Below are positions 26,105 through 35,694 of a DNA stretch of 64,000 nucleotides, piece by piece. A model generated the notes under the pieces. The model searched no databases and was not told the DNA's origin. It worked only from the letters and a program-made list of their open reading frames with translations. Source of the stretch: Frigoribacterium sp. PhB116 (GTDB lineage Bacteria > Actinomycetota > Actinomycetes > Actinomycetales > Microbacteriaceae); NCBI RefSeq assembly GCF_004364285.1, contig NZ_SOBE01000001.1:992001-1056000 (forward strand). The letters run 5' to 3'. Position numbers and translations under genes: made by a program. The number at the start of each line of letters is the position of its first letter. Within the stretch, counting starts at the first letter, position 1.

Positions 26105-27269
26105 CGGGGGGCGCCTCCTCGTCGGTGTCGGACGCGGACGCGTCGGTGTCGGCACGCCGGTGCTCGTGCAGGAGGTCGTGCTCGTCGAGATCGTCCTCCC
26201 AGGCCTCGAGCAGCGGAGGAGAGACCATCTCGGCCAGGCGTTCCGGCCCGACGGCGTCGAGGGTGTCGTGCAGGGCGTCCCAGCCGGAGGTGGCCGCGTC
26301 GCCGAGGGGCACGACGTAGGCCGGGAGGCGCGGGCGACCGACGACCGTCACCGGCCTGGGCACGGGGATCGTCGAGACCGTCAGGCCCAGCCGCTGGACC
26401 GACGGCGCGCCGATCAGCAGCACGACGGGGTTGGGCGGTGGGTACGTGACCGCCCGGACGCTGCGGTCGGGCTCACCCTCCCGAGCAACCACGAGGGCGA
26501 AGGTCGGGACGGAGGTGCGGGCGATCTCGGAGAGCGCCTCCGTGAGGCGGCCGACCGCCGCGTCGACGGGGTCGGTCTCGCCCCCGCCTGCGGGAGTGAC
26601 GGCGGGCACCGTGATCGTGAGGGCGGTCGTCTCCTCGATGCCGTTCTCGGTCACGCGGGCCGTGAGGGTGCCGGACAGGCCGGGGCCCTCGACGACCACC
26701 CGGACCAGCGCGGGTGCGGCGTGACGTGCGCTCTGCGTGAGCACCCAACGATCCCAGGGCCGCCGCAGCGGCTCGGTCTCGCCCCATCTGTCGGGCGTCG
26801 CACCGGCCACGGCCCGGGAGAGCACCTCGACGGCCCCGCCCAGGGTCGTGTCGTGGTCGGGGCGGTGCAGCACCGTGAGGTCGACGGAGAGCTGCGCGAT
26901 GGTGTCGACCGCCTCCTGGACGACGATCGGCTCGGGGGCGACCTCCTGCCGGCTCAGGTCGTCCGGGGGGCTCGGCGGCCAGCCCGCGGAGTCGAGGTCG
27001 GCGTACGGGGAGCCCGTCAGCCCGTCGCGGAGGTCGCCGTGCTCGTCACGCACGGCCCAGGCGGCGCCGGCGTGCACGAGAGCGGCCCGCGTGCCCACGG
27101 TCAGTCGGGAGGACTCCCCCGTCACGATCACGATCCGGCGACGACCCCGGCGGCGGGCCAGGAGGTCGGCGAGCGGCGCGCTCAGCCGCACGACGCGGGA
27201 CCGGCTGTCGACCCGGACGACGCGCGCGCTCACGGCGTCGATCAACGGGTGTCGGATAGGGGTGCCCAC
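26094..27269 (-). CDS. DUF6177-like protein of unknown function
   Basis: 391 aa from GTG 27269. The N-terminus GTPIRHPLIDAVSARVV and the following SRVVRLSAPLADLLARR resemble what I remember of actinobacterial DUF6177 proteins, which I associate with type VII secretion neighbourhoods; this is memory, not a search. No transmembrane segment or catalytic motif stands out. A basic RRRGRRRIVIVTGES segment lies near residue 45, and the C-terminal 35 residues are very acidic (EDDLDEHD, then DTDASASDTDEE). It is divergent from the 27433 gene and coupled to the 25757 gene. Confidence 0.6.
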   Translation of the reverse strand: MGTPIRHPLIDAVSARVVRVDSRSRVVRLSAPLADLLARRRGRRRIVIVTGESSRLTVGTRAALVHAGAAWAVRDEHGDLRDGLTGSPYADLDSAGWPPSPPDDLSRQEVAPEPIVVQEAVDTIAQLSVDLTVLHRPDHDTTLGGAVEVLSRAVAGATPDRWGETEPLRRPWDRWVLTQSARHAAPALVRVVVEGPGLSGTLTARVTENGIEETTALTITVPAVTPAGGGETDPVDAAVGRLTEALSEIARTSVPTFALVVAREGEPDRSVRAVTYPPPNPVVLLIGAPSVQRLGLTVSTIPVPRPVTVVGRPRLPAYVVPLGDAATSGWDALHDTLDAVGPERLAEMVSPPLLEAWEDDLDEHDLLHEHRRADTDASASDTDEEAPPGAP

Positions 27270-27354
27270 GACGACAAGTCTGCTCCCGCCCCCTGGACGG
27301 TGACCGGTCCGCGACCTCGCTCCCCGGAAGAGGGCGGGAGGCGGGCCGTGCGAA

Positions 27355-27360
27355 TAGTCT
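27355..27360 (+). promoter_or_regulatory. -10 box (TAGTCT) for the YezG-like gene
   Basis: TAGTCT lies about 73 bases before ATG 27433, giving a leader of about 65 nt with an AGAGG ribosome-binding site. It sits in the 163-base divergent region shared with the DUF6177-like gene. Confidence 0.5.
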
Positions 27361-27432
27361 GTGAGTGCCGTCCGCGACGCCCGCGACGTCAACACCGCTC
27401 CCGATCCCCGATCACGACCGAGAGGCTCCGAC

Positions 27433-28353
27433 ATGGACGTCGCCCGACAGCAGGACCTGCAGAACCAGATCGCGGCCCGAGTCGCCGAGTCGCTGGTCGA
27501 CGTCGACTGGGCGGAGGCGACGCTGTTCCTCCTCCAGGTCGGCGAGGTCAGCCGGACCTGGCTCGACGCCCTCGACGCGGCCGGCAGTACGAAGCAGGAC
27601 CTCCCCACGCCTGACGTCGAGGCGCTGGGCACGCGGCTCCGCGAGGCCATGGCCGATCCGGAGCGCGGCACCTGGTTCTCGCTGGTGCTGACCCTGTCGT
27701 CCGACGGCTCGTTCACCGCGCGCTTCAACGGAGAACGCCGCGTGTTCGACGACGCCGCGTCGCCGTTCGAGGCCATCGGCGACGAGGTCGTCCCGACCGA
27801 CGCGGACTACGCCGCCGACCTCGCCCGCTTCCCTCGCGCGGACAAATACCGGCCCGAGTGGCTGCCGGGCGACGCCGCGACTGCGAGCTCCGCTGCGGAA
27901 GGGTCGACGACGGCGCCGTCGTCCACCCCGCCCGCCGCGGCCCTCCCCGCCTCGCTCTTCTCGCTCGACGGCCGCTGGGGCTGGCCCGGGGTGCTCGCGA
28001 GCGTCGCACAGCAGACCGCGGCCTCCCCCGTGGCGTCCTCGCCGGAGGCCACGCCGACCGACGAGTCCGACGCGCCCGAGCTCTCGCTCGGCCAGCTCGC
28101 GCTGCGCGTGCGGGACGCCGTCGTGCTCGACGTCATCGCGCCGCACCGGGTCGCGACGCTCCTCCGGCTGCACGCCGAGGCCGTCGCCGCCGGCGTGCTC
28201 CCCGCGGTGGACGCGGTCGAGTCCGTCGACCCTGAGCGGGGACTCGAGGAGGCGCGCGTCGCCTCCCCCGAGGTCGTCCCGGCCGTCGAGGCGGCCGTCG
28301 CGAGCGTCGTCGACGCGATCGTCGCCGAGCACCTGCAGGCCGTCGTCGCCTGA
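27433..28353 (+). CDS. YezG/DUF600-like N-terminal domain protein
   Basis: 306 aa from ATG 27433. Residues 1-145 look like the YezG/DUF600 immunity fold seen alone or at the N-terminus of actinobacterial TNT-toxin proteins: QNQIAARVAESLVDVDW, GTWFSLVLTLSSDGSFTARFNGE, then ADLARFPRADKYRPEWLPG. A Ser/Pro/Ala linker follows (about 147-170). The remaining 135 residues (SLFSLDGRWGWPG, then long Ala/Val-rich helices) match nothing I know. No TNT NADase residues are visible, so it is not an obvious toxin. It could be an orphan immunity protein or a secretion accessory. Confidence 0.6.
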   Translation: MDVARQQDLQNQIAARVAESLVDVDWAEATLFLLQVGEVSRTWLDALDAAGSTKQDLPTPDVEALGTRLREAMADPERGTWFSLVLTLSSDGSFTARFNGERRVFDDAASPFEAIGDEVVPTDADYAADLARFPRADKYRPEWLPGDAATASSAAEGSTTAPSSTPPAAALPASLFSLDGRWGWPGVLASVAQQTAASPVASSPEATPTDESDAPELSLGQLALRVRDAVVLDVIAPHRVATLLRLHAEAVAAGVLPAVDAVESVDPERGLEEARVASPEVVPAVEAAVASVVDAIVAEHLQAVVA

Positions 28354-28375
28354 CCCGAGCGCTCCTGCCCCGGAC

Positions 28376-28422
28376 ACGACGCGAGCCCGCCGCTCCGAGA
28401 GGAGGCGGCGGGCTCGCGTCGT
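28376..28422. terminator. Bidirectional terminator
   Basis: Perfect 18-bp arms: 28376-28393 (begins ACGACGCGAGCC) and 28405-28422, around an 11-base loop. It lies between the convergent 27433 gene and ptsI. Confidence 0.75.
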
Positions 28423-28438
28423 GAGGGCAGGCCGGGGG

Positions 28439-30091
28439 TCAGCCGGCGGTGACGGCCTCGGCCGCCTGACGGGCGCCGGAGGCGGTGGTCGCCGCGATCG
28501 CCGCGGTCGCCAGGGCGCGCGCCTGCTCGAGCGTGTGGTTGCCCAGCTCGAGGCGGACGTCGGCGAGGGCCGCGGGCGTCATCGACAACGTGGTCGCGCC
28601 GAGGCCGACGAGCACGACGGCGAGCAGCGGGTCGGCCGCGGCCTCGCCGCAGATGCCGACGGGCTTGCCCGCGGCCGCACCGGCGTCGCCGAGGGCCTTG
28701 ACGAGGCGCAGGACCGCAGGGTGCCAGGGGTCCTGGTAGCTGGCGACCGAGCCGAGCATGCGGTCGGCGGCGAGGGTGTACTGCGTCAGGTCGTTGGTGC
28801 CGACGCTGACGAAGTCGGCCGAGGAGAAGATCTGGTCGGCCAGCACGGCGAGCGAGGGCACCTCGGCCATCACGCCGACGGTCTTGAGCCCGAGCTCACG
28901 CCCGAGGGCCACGAAGTACTCCGTCTCCTCCGCGTCGCTGACCATGGGCGCCATGACCCAGAGGTCGGCCGTGGTGGCGGCCTGCGCCGCGGCGAGGGCG
29001 CTCAGCTGGTCGCGGAGGATCTGCTCCTTGACGCGGAGCGCACGGAGGCCGCGGAGGCCGAGTGCGGGGTTCTCCTCGTGGGCGTCGTTGAGGAAGCTGA
29101 GGGGCTTGTCCGCCCCGGCGTCGAGAGCGCGCACGACGACCTTGCGGCCGGGGAACGCCTCGAGCAGCGCCGTGTAGCTCGCGGTCTGGCTCTCGACGGT
29201 CGGGGCGGTGCTGTTGCCGAGGAACAGGAACTCGGTGCGGAACAGGCCGACGCCCTCGGCGCCGAGCGCAACGGCGCCCGCGGCCTCGTCGGGCGAGCCG
29301 AGGTTGGCGAGCAGCGGCACGGCGTGGCCGTCGGCGAGCGCGCCGTCGGTCAGGGGCGCGGCAGCCGCGGCGGCGCGGTCCGCGATGCGCTGCTCGGCGT
29401 CGGCGACCTCGTCGGCGGACGGGTCGACGGTGACGACGCCCGTCGCGGCGTCGGCGACGACGACGGTGCCGTCAGCGAGGTCGAGGGCGCCGGTGACGCC
29501 GACGATGGCGGGGATGGACTTCGAGCGGGCGAGGATCGCGGTGTGCGACGTCGGGCCGCCGTCGCGCGTGATCAACGCGAGGACCTTCTCGAGGTCGAGC
29601 AGGGCCGTGTCGGCCGGTGCCAGGTCGGGGGCGACCAGCACGAAGGGGGTGTCGCTCTCGGGCACGCCGGGGGCGGCGACGCCCCGAAGGGAAGCGATGA
29701 CGCGCTGGGCGACGTCGCCCAGGTCGGTCGCGCGCTCGGCCATGTAGCCGCCCATGCCGACGAGCATCTCCTGGAAGGCGGCGAAGGCCTCGAAGACCGC
29801 GCGCTCGCCCGTGGAGCCGTCGGCGATGCGCTGGTCGACGTCCTCGACGAGGGTCGGGTCCTGGGCCATGAGGGCCTGGGCGTCCAGGACGTCCTTGGCC
29901 TCGCCTCCGGCCTTCTCGCCCCGTGCGGTCAGGTCGGAGGCGACGGCGGCGAGCGCCGTCGCCACGGCGGCCGACTCGGCGGCGGCGTCCGCGGTGCGCC
30001 CCTCGGTGCCGGGCTCGGGAAGCGGCTCGGGCATCCTCAGGACGGGGCCGACGGCCACTCCACGTCCGACGCCAACGCCCTGTAGTGCCAC
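28439..30091 (-). CDS. ptsI: PTS enzyme I (phosphoenolpyruvate-protein phosphotransferase)
   Basis: 550 aa from GTG 30091, preferred because AAGAGG lies 6 bases before it and the family usually begins with a GVGVxxG motif (here LQGVGVGRGVAV). The active-site His is in GGPTSHTAILAR; the PEP-binding domain has GLFRTEFLFLG, the DAGADKPLSFL loop and GICGEAAAD. It starts the PEP-dependent phosphate relay and could phosphorylate the EIIA at 10709 through HPr. The HPr gene is not in the window. Confidence 0.95.
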   Translation of the reverse strand: MALQGVGVGRGVAVGPVLRMPEPLPEPGTEGRTADAAAESAAVATALAAVASDLTARGEKAGGEAKDVLDAQALMAQDPTLVEDVDQRIADGSTGERAVFEAFAAFQEMLVGMGGYMAERATDLGDVAQRVIASLRGVAAPGVPESDTPFVLVAPDLAPADTALLDLEKVLALITRDGGPTSHTAILARSKSIPAIVGVTGALDLADGTVVVADAATGVVTVDPSADEVADAEQRIADRAAAAAAPLTDGALADGHAVPLLANLGSPDEAAGAVALGAEGVGLFRTEFLFLGNSTAPTVESQTASYTALLEAFPGRKVVVRALDAGADKPLSFLNDAHEENPALGLRGLRALRVKEQILRDQLSALAAAQAATTADLWVMAPMVSDAEETEYFVALGRELGLKTVGVMAEVPSLAVLADQIFSSADFVSVGTNDLTQYTLAADRMLGSVASYQDPWHPAVLRLVKALGDAGAAAGKPVGICGEAAADPLLAVVLVGLGATTLSMTPAALADVRLELGNHTLEQARALATAAIAATTASGARQAAEAVTAG

Positions 30092-30201
30092 TGTGTACCT
30101 CTTCGTGCTCGCGGTGTCTGCGGCGGGCACGCTGATCGGCGGCGCCGCGGGGTCAGCGACATCGTACGCGAGCGGTGGCGGGCGACCCGTGCACGCGCCC
30201 G

Positions 30202-30207
30202 TACCCT
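30202..30207 (+). promoter_or_regulatory. -10 box (TACCCT) for a leaderless yihY-like transcript
   Basis: TACCCT ends 6 bases before ATG 30214, so transcription should begin at or next to the start codon. Confidence 0.55.
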
Positions 30208-30213
30208 GGGTGC

Positions 30214-31401
30214 ATGCGCCGCCGCCCCGACGACACCGAGCAGGCCGACGCCTCCCGGGACGTCGCCGCCGACAGGCCCGCCGCGACCCGCCGGGCCGCC
30301 TCGGGTGCCGTCGCCGCCGGGTCGCGCCTCGCGTCGTCGAGGGCCGTGCGGGTCATCGGCCGGCACGTCGTGCAGAAGGGCCCGCTGCTGGCGGCGGGCC
30401 TCACGTACCAGGCGCTCTTCGCCCTCTTCTCCGCTCTCTGGGTCGGCTTCAGCGTCGCGGGGTTCGTCGTCGCCGGGAACGACGTCGTGCGCGACGAGCT
30501 GATCGCCTTCATCCAGTCCGCCGTGCCGGGCGTCATCAAGGACGACACGGGCGCCGGCGTCGTCGAGCCGGGCGCCCTCATGAACGCGTCCGTCTTCGGC
30601 TGGACGGGCACCGTGGCCCTCGTCGGGCTGCTCTTCTCGTCGATCCGGCTCTTCGGCAGCATGCGCGACTCCGTTCGCACCGTGTTCCGGGCGCCGCAGC
30701 CCGCGACGCCGCTCCTCCGGCTGATCGCCCGCGACCTCGTGCTCGCGCTGGTCTTCGGCGCGACGGTGCTGGTGTCGGCGTCGATCTCGCTGCTGAGCAC
30801 CACGGCCGTGACCTGGGGGCTGCGCCTCGTCGGGCTCTCCCCCGACTCCGACGCGTCGGCGGCGCTGCTCCGGCTCGTCGGCCTGGTGCTCGTCTTCGTC
30901 TTCGACACGGCCGTGCTCGCCGTGCTGTTCCGGGTGCTGGCCGGTCTGCACATCCCGGCCCGCCGCCTCCTCGCGGGCTCGGCGATCGGCGGCGCCGGGT
31001 TCGTGCTCATCACCTTCGTCGGCGGCACGCTGCTGCGCGCCGCCGGCTCGAACCCGCTGCTCGCGTCGTTCGCCGCGATCGTCGGGCTGCTGCTCGTCAT
31101 CAACCTGCTCTGCCAGGTGCTGCTGCTCGCGGCGGGCTGGATCGCGGTCGGCATGGACGACATCGGCGTGCTCGCGGACCCGCACGCCGAGGCCGAGCGG
31201 CTGCGGCTGCTCGAGGAGGCGCGGCTGGCCGAGGAGGCGCAGCTCGGCTCGCGCAGGGCGCGCGCGGGCGAGCGGCTCCGCGCCCTCGCCTCGCGGCTGC
31301 CGCGGGGCCTCCGGAGCCCGGGCCGCGGCCCGGCCGGCCGCGACCCCGGGGGCGACGACGGCGAGGCCGGGGGCGGCTCGGGCGTCGGCGGCCGCCGCTA
31401 G
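30214..31401 (+). CDS. YihY/BrkB-family inner-membrane protein
   Basis: 395 aa from ATG 30214. After a polar N-terminus of about 55 residues there are six hydrophobic segments, with the YihY landmarks LLAAGLTYQALFALFSALW and IRLFGSMRDSVRTVF and the last helices ending VLLLAAGWIAVGMDDIG. A cytoplasmic tail of about 80 residues is rich in Glu/Arg then Arg/Gly. The family was once annotated as RNase BN; that activity is not supported here and the function is unknown. It is divergent from ptsI. Confidence 0.82.
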   Translation: MRRRPDDTEQADASRDVAADRPAATRRAASGAVAAGSRLASSRAVRVIGRHVVQKGPLLAAGLTYQALFALFSALWVGFSVAGFVVAGNDVVRDELIAFIQSAVPGVIKDDTGAGVVEPGALMNASVFGWTGTVALVGLLFSSIRLFGSMRDSVRTVFRAPQPATPLLRLIARDLVLALVFGATVLVSASISLLSTTAVTWGLRLVGLSPDSDASAALLRLVGLVLVFVFDTAVLAVLFRVLAGLHIPARRLLAGSAIGGAGFVLITFVGGTLLRAAGSNPLLASFAAIVGLLLVINLLCQVLLLAAGWIAVGMDDIGVLADPHAEAERLRLLEEARLAEEAQLGSRRARAGERLRALASRLPRGLRSPGRGPAGRDPGGDDGEAGGGSGVGGRR

Positions 31402-31404
31402 TCT
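31399..31404 (+). promoter_or_regulatory. -10 box (TAGTCT) overlapping the yihY-like stop codon
   Basis: TAGTCT begins with the TAG stop of the upstream gene and ends 7 bases before the xth ATG (31412), so it is a compact leaderless promoter for xth. Confidence 0.5.
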
Positions 31405-31411
31405 CTCTGGC

Positions 31412-32257
31412 ATGGGTTCTCGTCTGCGTCTCGCCTCGGTCAACGTCAACGGCATCCGTGCCGCGTACCGCAAGGGCATGGGCGAGTGGCTGGCCGACCG
31501 TGACGTCGACGTCCTCACCCTGCAAGAGGTGCGGGCCTCGACCGACGACCTCGAGGGCCTGCTCGGCCCCGAGTGGAACGTGCTGCACCACCCGGCCACG
31601 GCCAAGGGCCGCGCGGGCGTGGCGATCGCCTCCCGGGGCGCCGCCCGCATCCACCGGGTCGAGCTCGGCCCCGACGACTTCGACAGCGCAGGCCGCTGGA
31701 TCGAGGCCGACTACGACGTCGACGGCACGATCGTCACGGTCGTGAGCACCTACGTGCACTCGGGCGAGGTCGGCACCGAGAAGCAGGACGAGAAGTGGAA
31801 GTTCCTCGACGCGATGAGCGAGCGCCTGCCCCAGCTCGCCGCGCACTCCGAGCTCACCGTCGTCACGGGCGACCTCAACGTCGGGCACCGCGAGCTCGAC
31901 ATCAAGAACTGGAAGGGCAACGTCAAGCGCGCCGGCTTCCTGCCGCGCGAGCGTGCCTACTTCGACCGGTTCTTCGGGCCCGAGGGCGAGCCCGTCGAGA
32001 CCGCCGACGGCGAGGGCGGCACGGGCCTCGGCTGGGTCGACGTCGGCCGCCGCCTGGCCGGCGAGGTCGAGGGGCCCTACTCGTGGTGGTCGTGGCGCGG
32101 CCAGGCCTTCGACAACGACACCGGCTGGCGCATCGACTACCACGTGGCGACGCCCGCCCTCGCGGAGCGTGCCTCCGGCCTCGTCGTCGACCGGGCCGCC
32201 TCCTACGACAAGCGCTGGTCCGACCACGCGCCCGTCGTCGTCGACTACGACATCTGA
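31412..32257 (+). CDS. xth: Exodeoxyribonuclease III
   Basis: 281 aa. Exonuclease-endonuclease-phosphatase fold: SVNVNGIRAAYRKG with the metal/DNA Asn, TLQEVRA with the metal-binding Glu, VTGDLNVGHRELDIKNWK, the RIDYH motif and C-terminal KRWSDHAPVVVDY with the catalytic Asp-His. It cuts at abasic sites and trims 3' ends in base-excision repair. Confidence 0.93.
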   Translation: MGSRLRLASVNVNGIRAAYRKGMGEWLADRDVDVLTLQEVRASTDDLEGLLGPEWNVLHHPATAKGRAGVAIASRGAARIHRVELGPDDFDSAGRWIEADYDVDGTIVTVVSTYVHSGEVGTEKQDEKWKFLDAMSERLPQLAAHSELTVVTGDLNVGHRELDIKNWKGNVKRAGFLPRERAYFDRFFGPEGEPVETADGEGGTGLGWVDVGRRLAGEVEGPYSWWSWRGQAFDNDTGWRIDYHVATPALAERASGLVVDRAASYDKRWSDHAPVVVDYDI

Positions 32258-32304
32258 CCCCGCACCGCCGACGCCGGGCTCCCTCCCCGGCTCTCTCCCC
32301 CTAG

Positions 32305-33339
<1,035 letters not shown>

Positions 33340-33341
33340 CC

Positions 33342-34001
33342 GTGCAGCCGTTCGTGCTCGAGTCGCCGGCCGTCCGTCTCGAGGTGCCGGGCCCGGCAGA
33401 CGTCGAGGCGATCGTCGAGGCGTGCCAGGACCCGGTGCTGCAGCGCTTCACGACCGTGCCGGCGCCCTACGGGCGGTCGGACGCGCAGTTCTTCCTCGAC
33501 CGCATCGTCGACCACGGCTGGGCGACGGGACGCGAGGCGACCTGGGGTCTGCGCGGCCCGGGCTCGTCGCTGCTGCTCGGGGTCGTGAGCGTCCGGCTCG
33601 GCACCCGCGACATCGGCTTCTGGACCACGCCGGCCGCACGAGGACGCGGCCTGATGACCGCCGCGGTCCGGCTCGTCGCGGACTGGGCGCTCGGCGAGGC
33701 CGGCCTCGACCAGCTGCACTGGGAGGGCTACGTCGGGAACGACGCCTCCGCGGCGGTCGCTCGACGCTGCGGCTTCACCTACACGGGCGTCGGCCCGGGG
33801 ATGCACCCCGGCCGCGACGGCGGACGTCCCCTCTGCTGGAAGGCGCGGCTGCGCCCCGATGACGAGCGCTTCCCGAAGCAGGGCTGGCCCGACCTGACGA
33901 GCGGAGCCGGCGAGCCCCCGCGGGAATGGCGGCGCGCCGAGGACGTTGACGACAGTGCCCGGCAGACGCAGGGCGCCCCGCGCCTCCCGGAGGACTCGTG
34001 A
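33342..34001 (+). CDS. GNAT-family N-acetyltransferase
   Basis: 219 aa, GTG 33342. RimJ/RimL-like acetyltransferase layout: an N-terminal LESPAVRLEVPGPADVEAIVEA, a central WTTPAARGRGLMTAAVRLVADWAL with the acetyl-CoA-binding RGRG loop, and a GNDASAAVARRCGF region. A 45-residue polar C-terminal tail exceeds the usual domain. The substrate is unknown; lying between trpS and ribD is no clear guide. Confidence 0.8.
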   Translation: MQPFVLESPAVRLEVPGPADVEAIVEACQDPVLQRFTTVPAPYGRSDAQFFLDRIVDHGWATGREATWGLRGPGSSLLLGVVSVRLGTRDIGFWTTPAARGRGLMTAAVRLVADWALGEAGLDQLHWEGYVGNDASAAVARRCGFTYTGVGPGMHPGRDGGRPLCWKARLRPDDERFPKQGWPDLTSGAGEPPREWRRAEDVDDSARQTQGAPRLPEDS

Positions 34002-35044
34002 CCGACCACCTCGCCCCCGACGCCGTCGTCCTCGAGACGGCCATGCGTCGCGCGCTCGAGCTGGCGGCCAGGGGCCCGGCCAGGGGCGACAACCCGCAGG
34101 TGGGCTGCGTCCTCCTCCGGCCCGACGGCAGCACGGCCGCCGAGGGCTGGCACCGCGGCGCGGGCACCCCGCACGCCGAGATCGACGCCCTGGCGCAGCT
34201 CGGCGAGGGCGACGCCACCGGCCTGACCGCGGTCGTCACCCTCGAGCCCTGCGACCACACCGGCCGCACCGGGCCGTGCAGCACCGCCCTGATCGCCGCG
34301 GGCGTGGCGCGCGTCGTGTACGCGGTCGACGACCCGGGCGAGCAGTCCTCGGGAGGCGGCGCCCGCCTCCTCGAGGCAGGCGTCGCGGTCGAGCGAGGAC
34401 TCCTCGTCGACGAGGCGACGGAGCTGGTGCGCCGCTGGCTGGTCCCGGCTCGCCGCCACCGGCCGTTCGTCACCGTGAAGTGGGCCTCGAGCCTCGACGG
34501 TCGCGCCGCGGCCGCGGACGGCACGAGCCGCTGGATCACCGGCGCCGCCGCGCGGCAGCACGTGCACGAGGTGCGTGCCGACCACGACGCGATCCTCGTG
34601 GGCACCGGCACCGTGCTGGCCGACGACCCCAGCCTCACGGCGCGGGGCGACGGCGGCGAGCTGCTCGCCGACCAGCCCGTGCCGGTGGTCGTGGGCGACC
34701 GCCCCGTCCCTGCCGGGGCCCGCCTCCGGAGCCACCCTCGAGAGCTCGTGCAGCTCGGGGGCCACGACCCCGAGGCCGCGCTCGACGCCCTCTGGCGGCT
34801 CGGAGTCCGCAGCGTGCTCGTCGAGGGCGGCCCGACCGTGGCCAGCGCCTTCGTCCGCGACGGCCTCGTCGACGACTACCTCGTCTACCTCGCCCCGACG
34901 CTGATCGGCGGCGCGCTCACCGCGCTCGACGACCTCGGCGTCGCCACGATCGACGACCAGCGACGCCTCCGCGTCGCCGACGTCACCCTGCTCGGCACCG
35001 ACCTGCTGGTCGTGGCCCGCGACGACACCCGGAGCACCCCATGA
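33998..35044 (+). CDS. ribD: Bifunctional pyrimidine deaminase / uracil reductase (riboflavin synthesis)
   Basis: 348 aa, GTG 33998 overlapping the GNAT stop. The N-terminal deaminase (1-140) has the zinc motif HAEIDAL and EPCDHTGRTGPC. The C-terminal reductase (145-348) has VKWASSLDGRAAA, SRWITG and VLVEGGPTVASAF. It catalyses the second and third steps after GTP opening. Its end overlaps ribA (ATGA). No FMN riboswitch precedes it, and ribE, ribH and a DHBP synthase are absent nearby. Confidence 0.93.
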   Translation: MTDHLAPDAVVLETAMRRALELAARGPARGDNPQVGCVLLRPDGSTAAEGWHRGAGTPHAEIDALAQLGEGDATGLTAVVTLEPCDHTGRTGPCSTALIAAGVARVVYAVDDPGEQSSGGGARLLEAGVAVERGLLVDEATELVRRWLVPARRHRPFVTVKWASSLDGRAAAADGTSRWITGAAARQHVHEVRADHDAILVGTGTVLADDPSLTARGDGGELLADQPVPVVVGDRPVPAGARLRSHPRELVQLGGHDPEAALDALWRLGVRSVLVEGGPTVASAFVRDGLVDDYLVYLAPTLIGGALTALDDLGVATIDDQRRLRVADVTLLGTDLLVVARDDTRSTP

Positions 35045-35694
35045 CCGACGCCCACTCCCCCGACTCCCCCCGCGTCTCGCACGTGACCTTCGAGGTCGAG
35101 ACCACCGTCCCCACCTCGCACGGCACGTTCCGGATGCGCGCGTACACCGACGTCCAGACCGGTGCCGACCACATCGCGATCGTCGCCTCCGAGCCCGACG
35201 GCGCCGCCCCCTCCGACGGTGCGCTCGTGCGGGTCCACTCCGAGTGCCTGACGGGTGAGGCCTTCGGCTCGCTCAAGTGCGAGTGCGGCCCCCAGCTCGA
35301 CGCCGCCCTCGACACCATCCGCGACCACGGCGGCGTCGTCGTCTACCTGCGCGGCCACGAGGGCCGAGGCATCGGGCTCATCAACAAGCTGCGCGCCTAC
35401 CGGCTGCAGGAGGACGGCCTCGACACCCTCGACGCCAACCTGGCGCTCGGCCTGCCCGCCGACTCCCGTCAGTACGGCGCCGCGGCCGACATGCTGCGCG
35501 ACCTCGGCGTCACATCGGTCCGGCTGCTCAGCAACAACCCCGAGAAGCGCCGCCAGCTCGTGCAGCACGGCATCGAGGTGCTCGAGTCCGTGCCCCTCGT
35601 CGTCGGCGTGGGGGCCTTCAACGAGGGCTACCTCGACACCAAGCGCGACCGCATGGGCCACGAGCTGCCCGGGCAGCTGCACGGCGACGCCTGA
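35041..35694 (+). CDS. ribA: GTP cyclohydrolase II, stand-alone
   Basis: 217 aa from ATG 35041, the size of a single-domain enzyme; there is no fused DHBP synthase, unlike many actinobacterial RibBA proteins. Zinc cysteines are in CLTGEAFGSLKCECG, the catalytic region is RGHEGRGIGL, and NNPEKRRQL follows. It opens GTP to the pyrimidine substrate of RibD. Immediately coupled to ribD, it forms a two-gene unit for the first three steps only. Confidence 0.92.
   Translation: MTDAHSPDSPRVSHVTFEVETTVPTSHGTFRMRAYTDVQTGADHIAIVASEPDGAAPSDGALVRVHSECLTGEAFGSLKCECGPQLDAALDTIRDHGGVVVYLRGHEGRGIGLINKLRAYRLQEDGLDTLDANLALGLPADSRQYGAAADMLRDLGVTSVRLLSNNPEKRRQLVQHGIEVLESVPLVVGVGAFNEGYLDTKRDRMGHELPGQLHGDA

Noticed and set aside
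27433-28353. TNT-type NAD-glycohydrolase toxin
   Set aside because: Only the N-terminal YezG/DUF600-like part is similar; no RFGS...Y-type TNT catalytic region is seen in the C-terminal half.
30214-31401. Ribonuclease BN annotation
   Set aside because: The YihY family was misnamed in older databases; the protein is an integral membrane protein without nuclease motifs.
33940-34000. FMN riboswitch before ribD
   Set aside because: The upstream sequence is coding (GNAT C-terminus) and ribD starts in a 4-base overlap; there is no RFN consensus.
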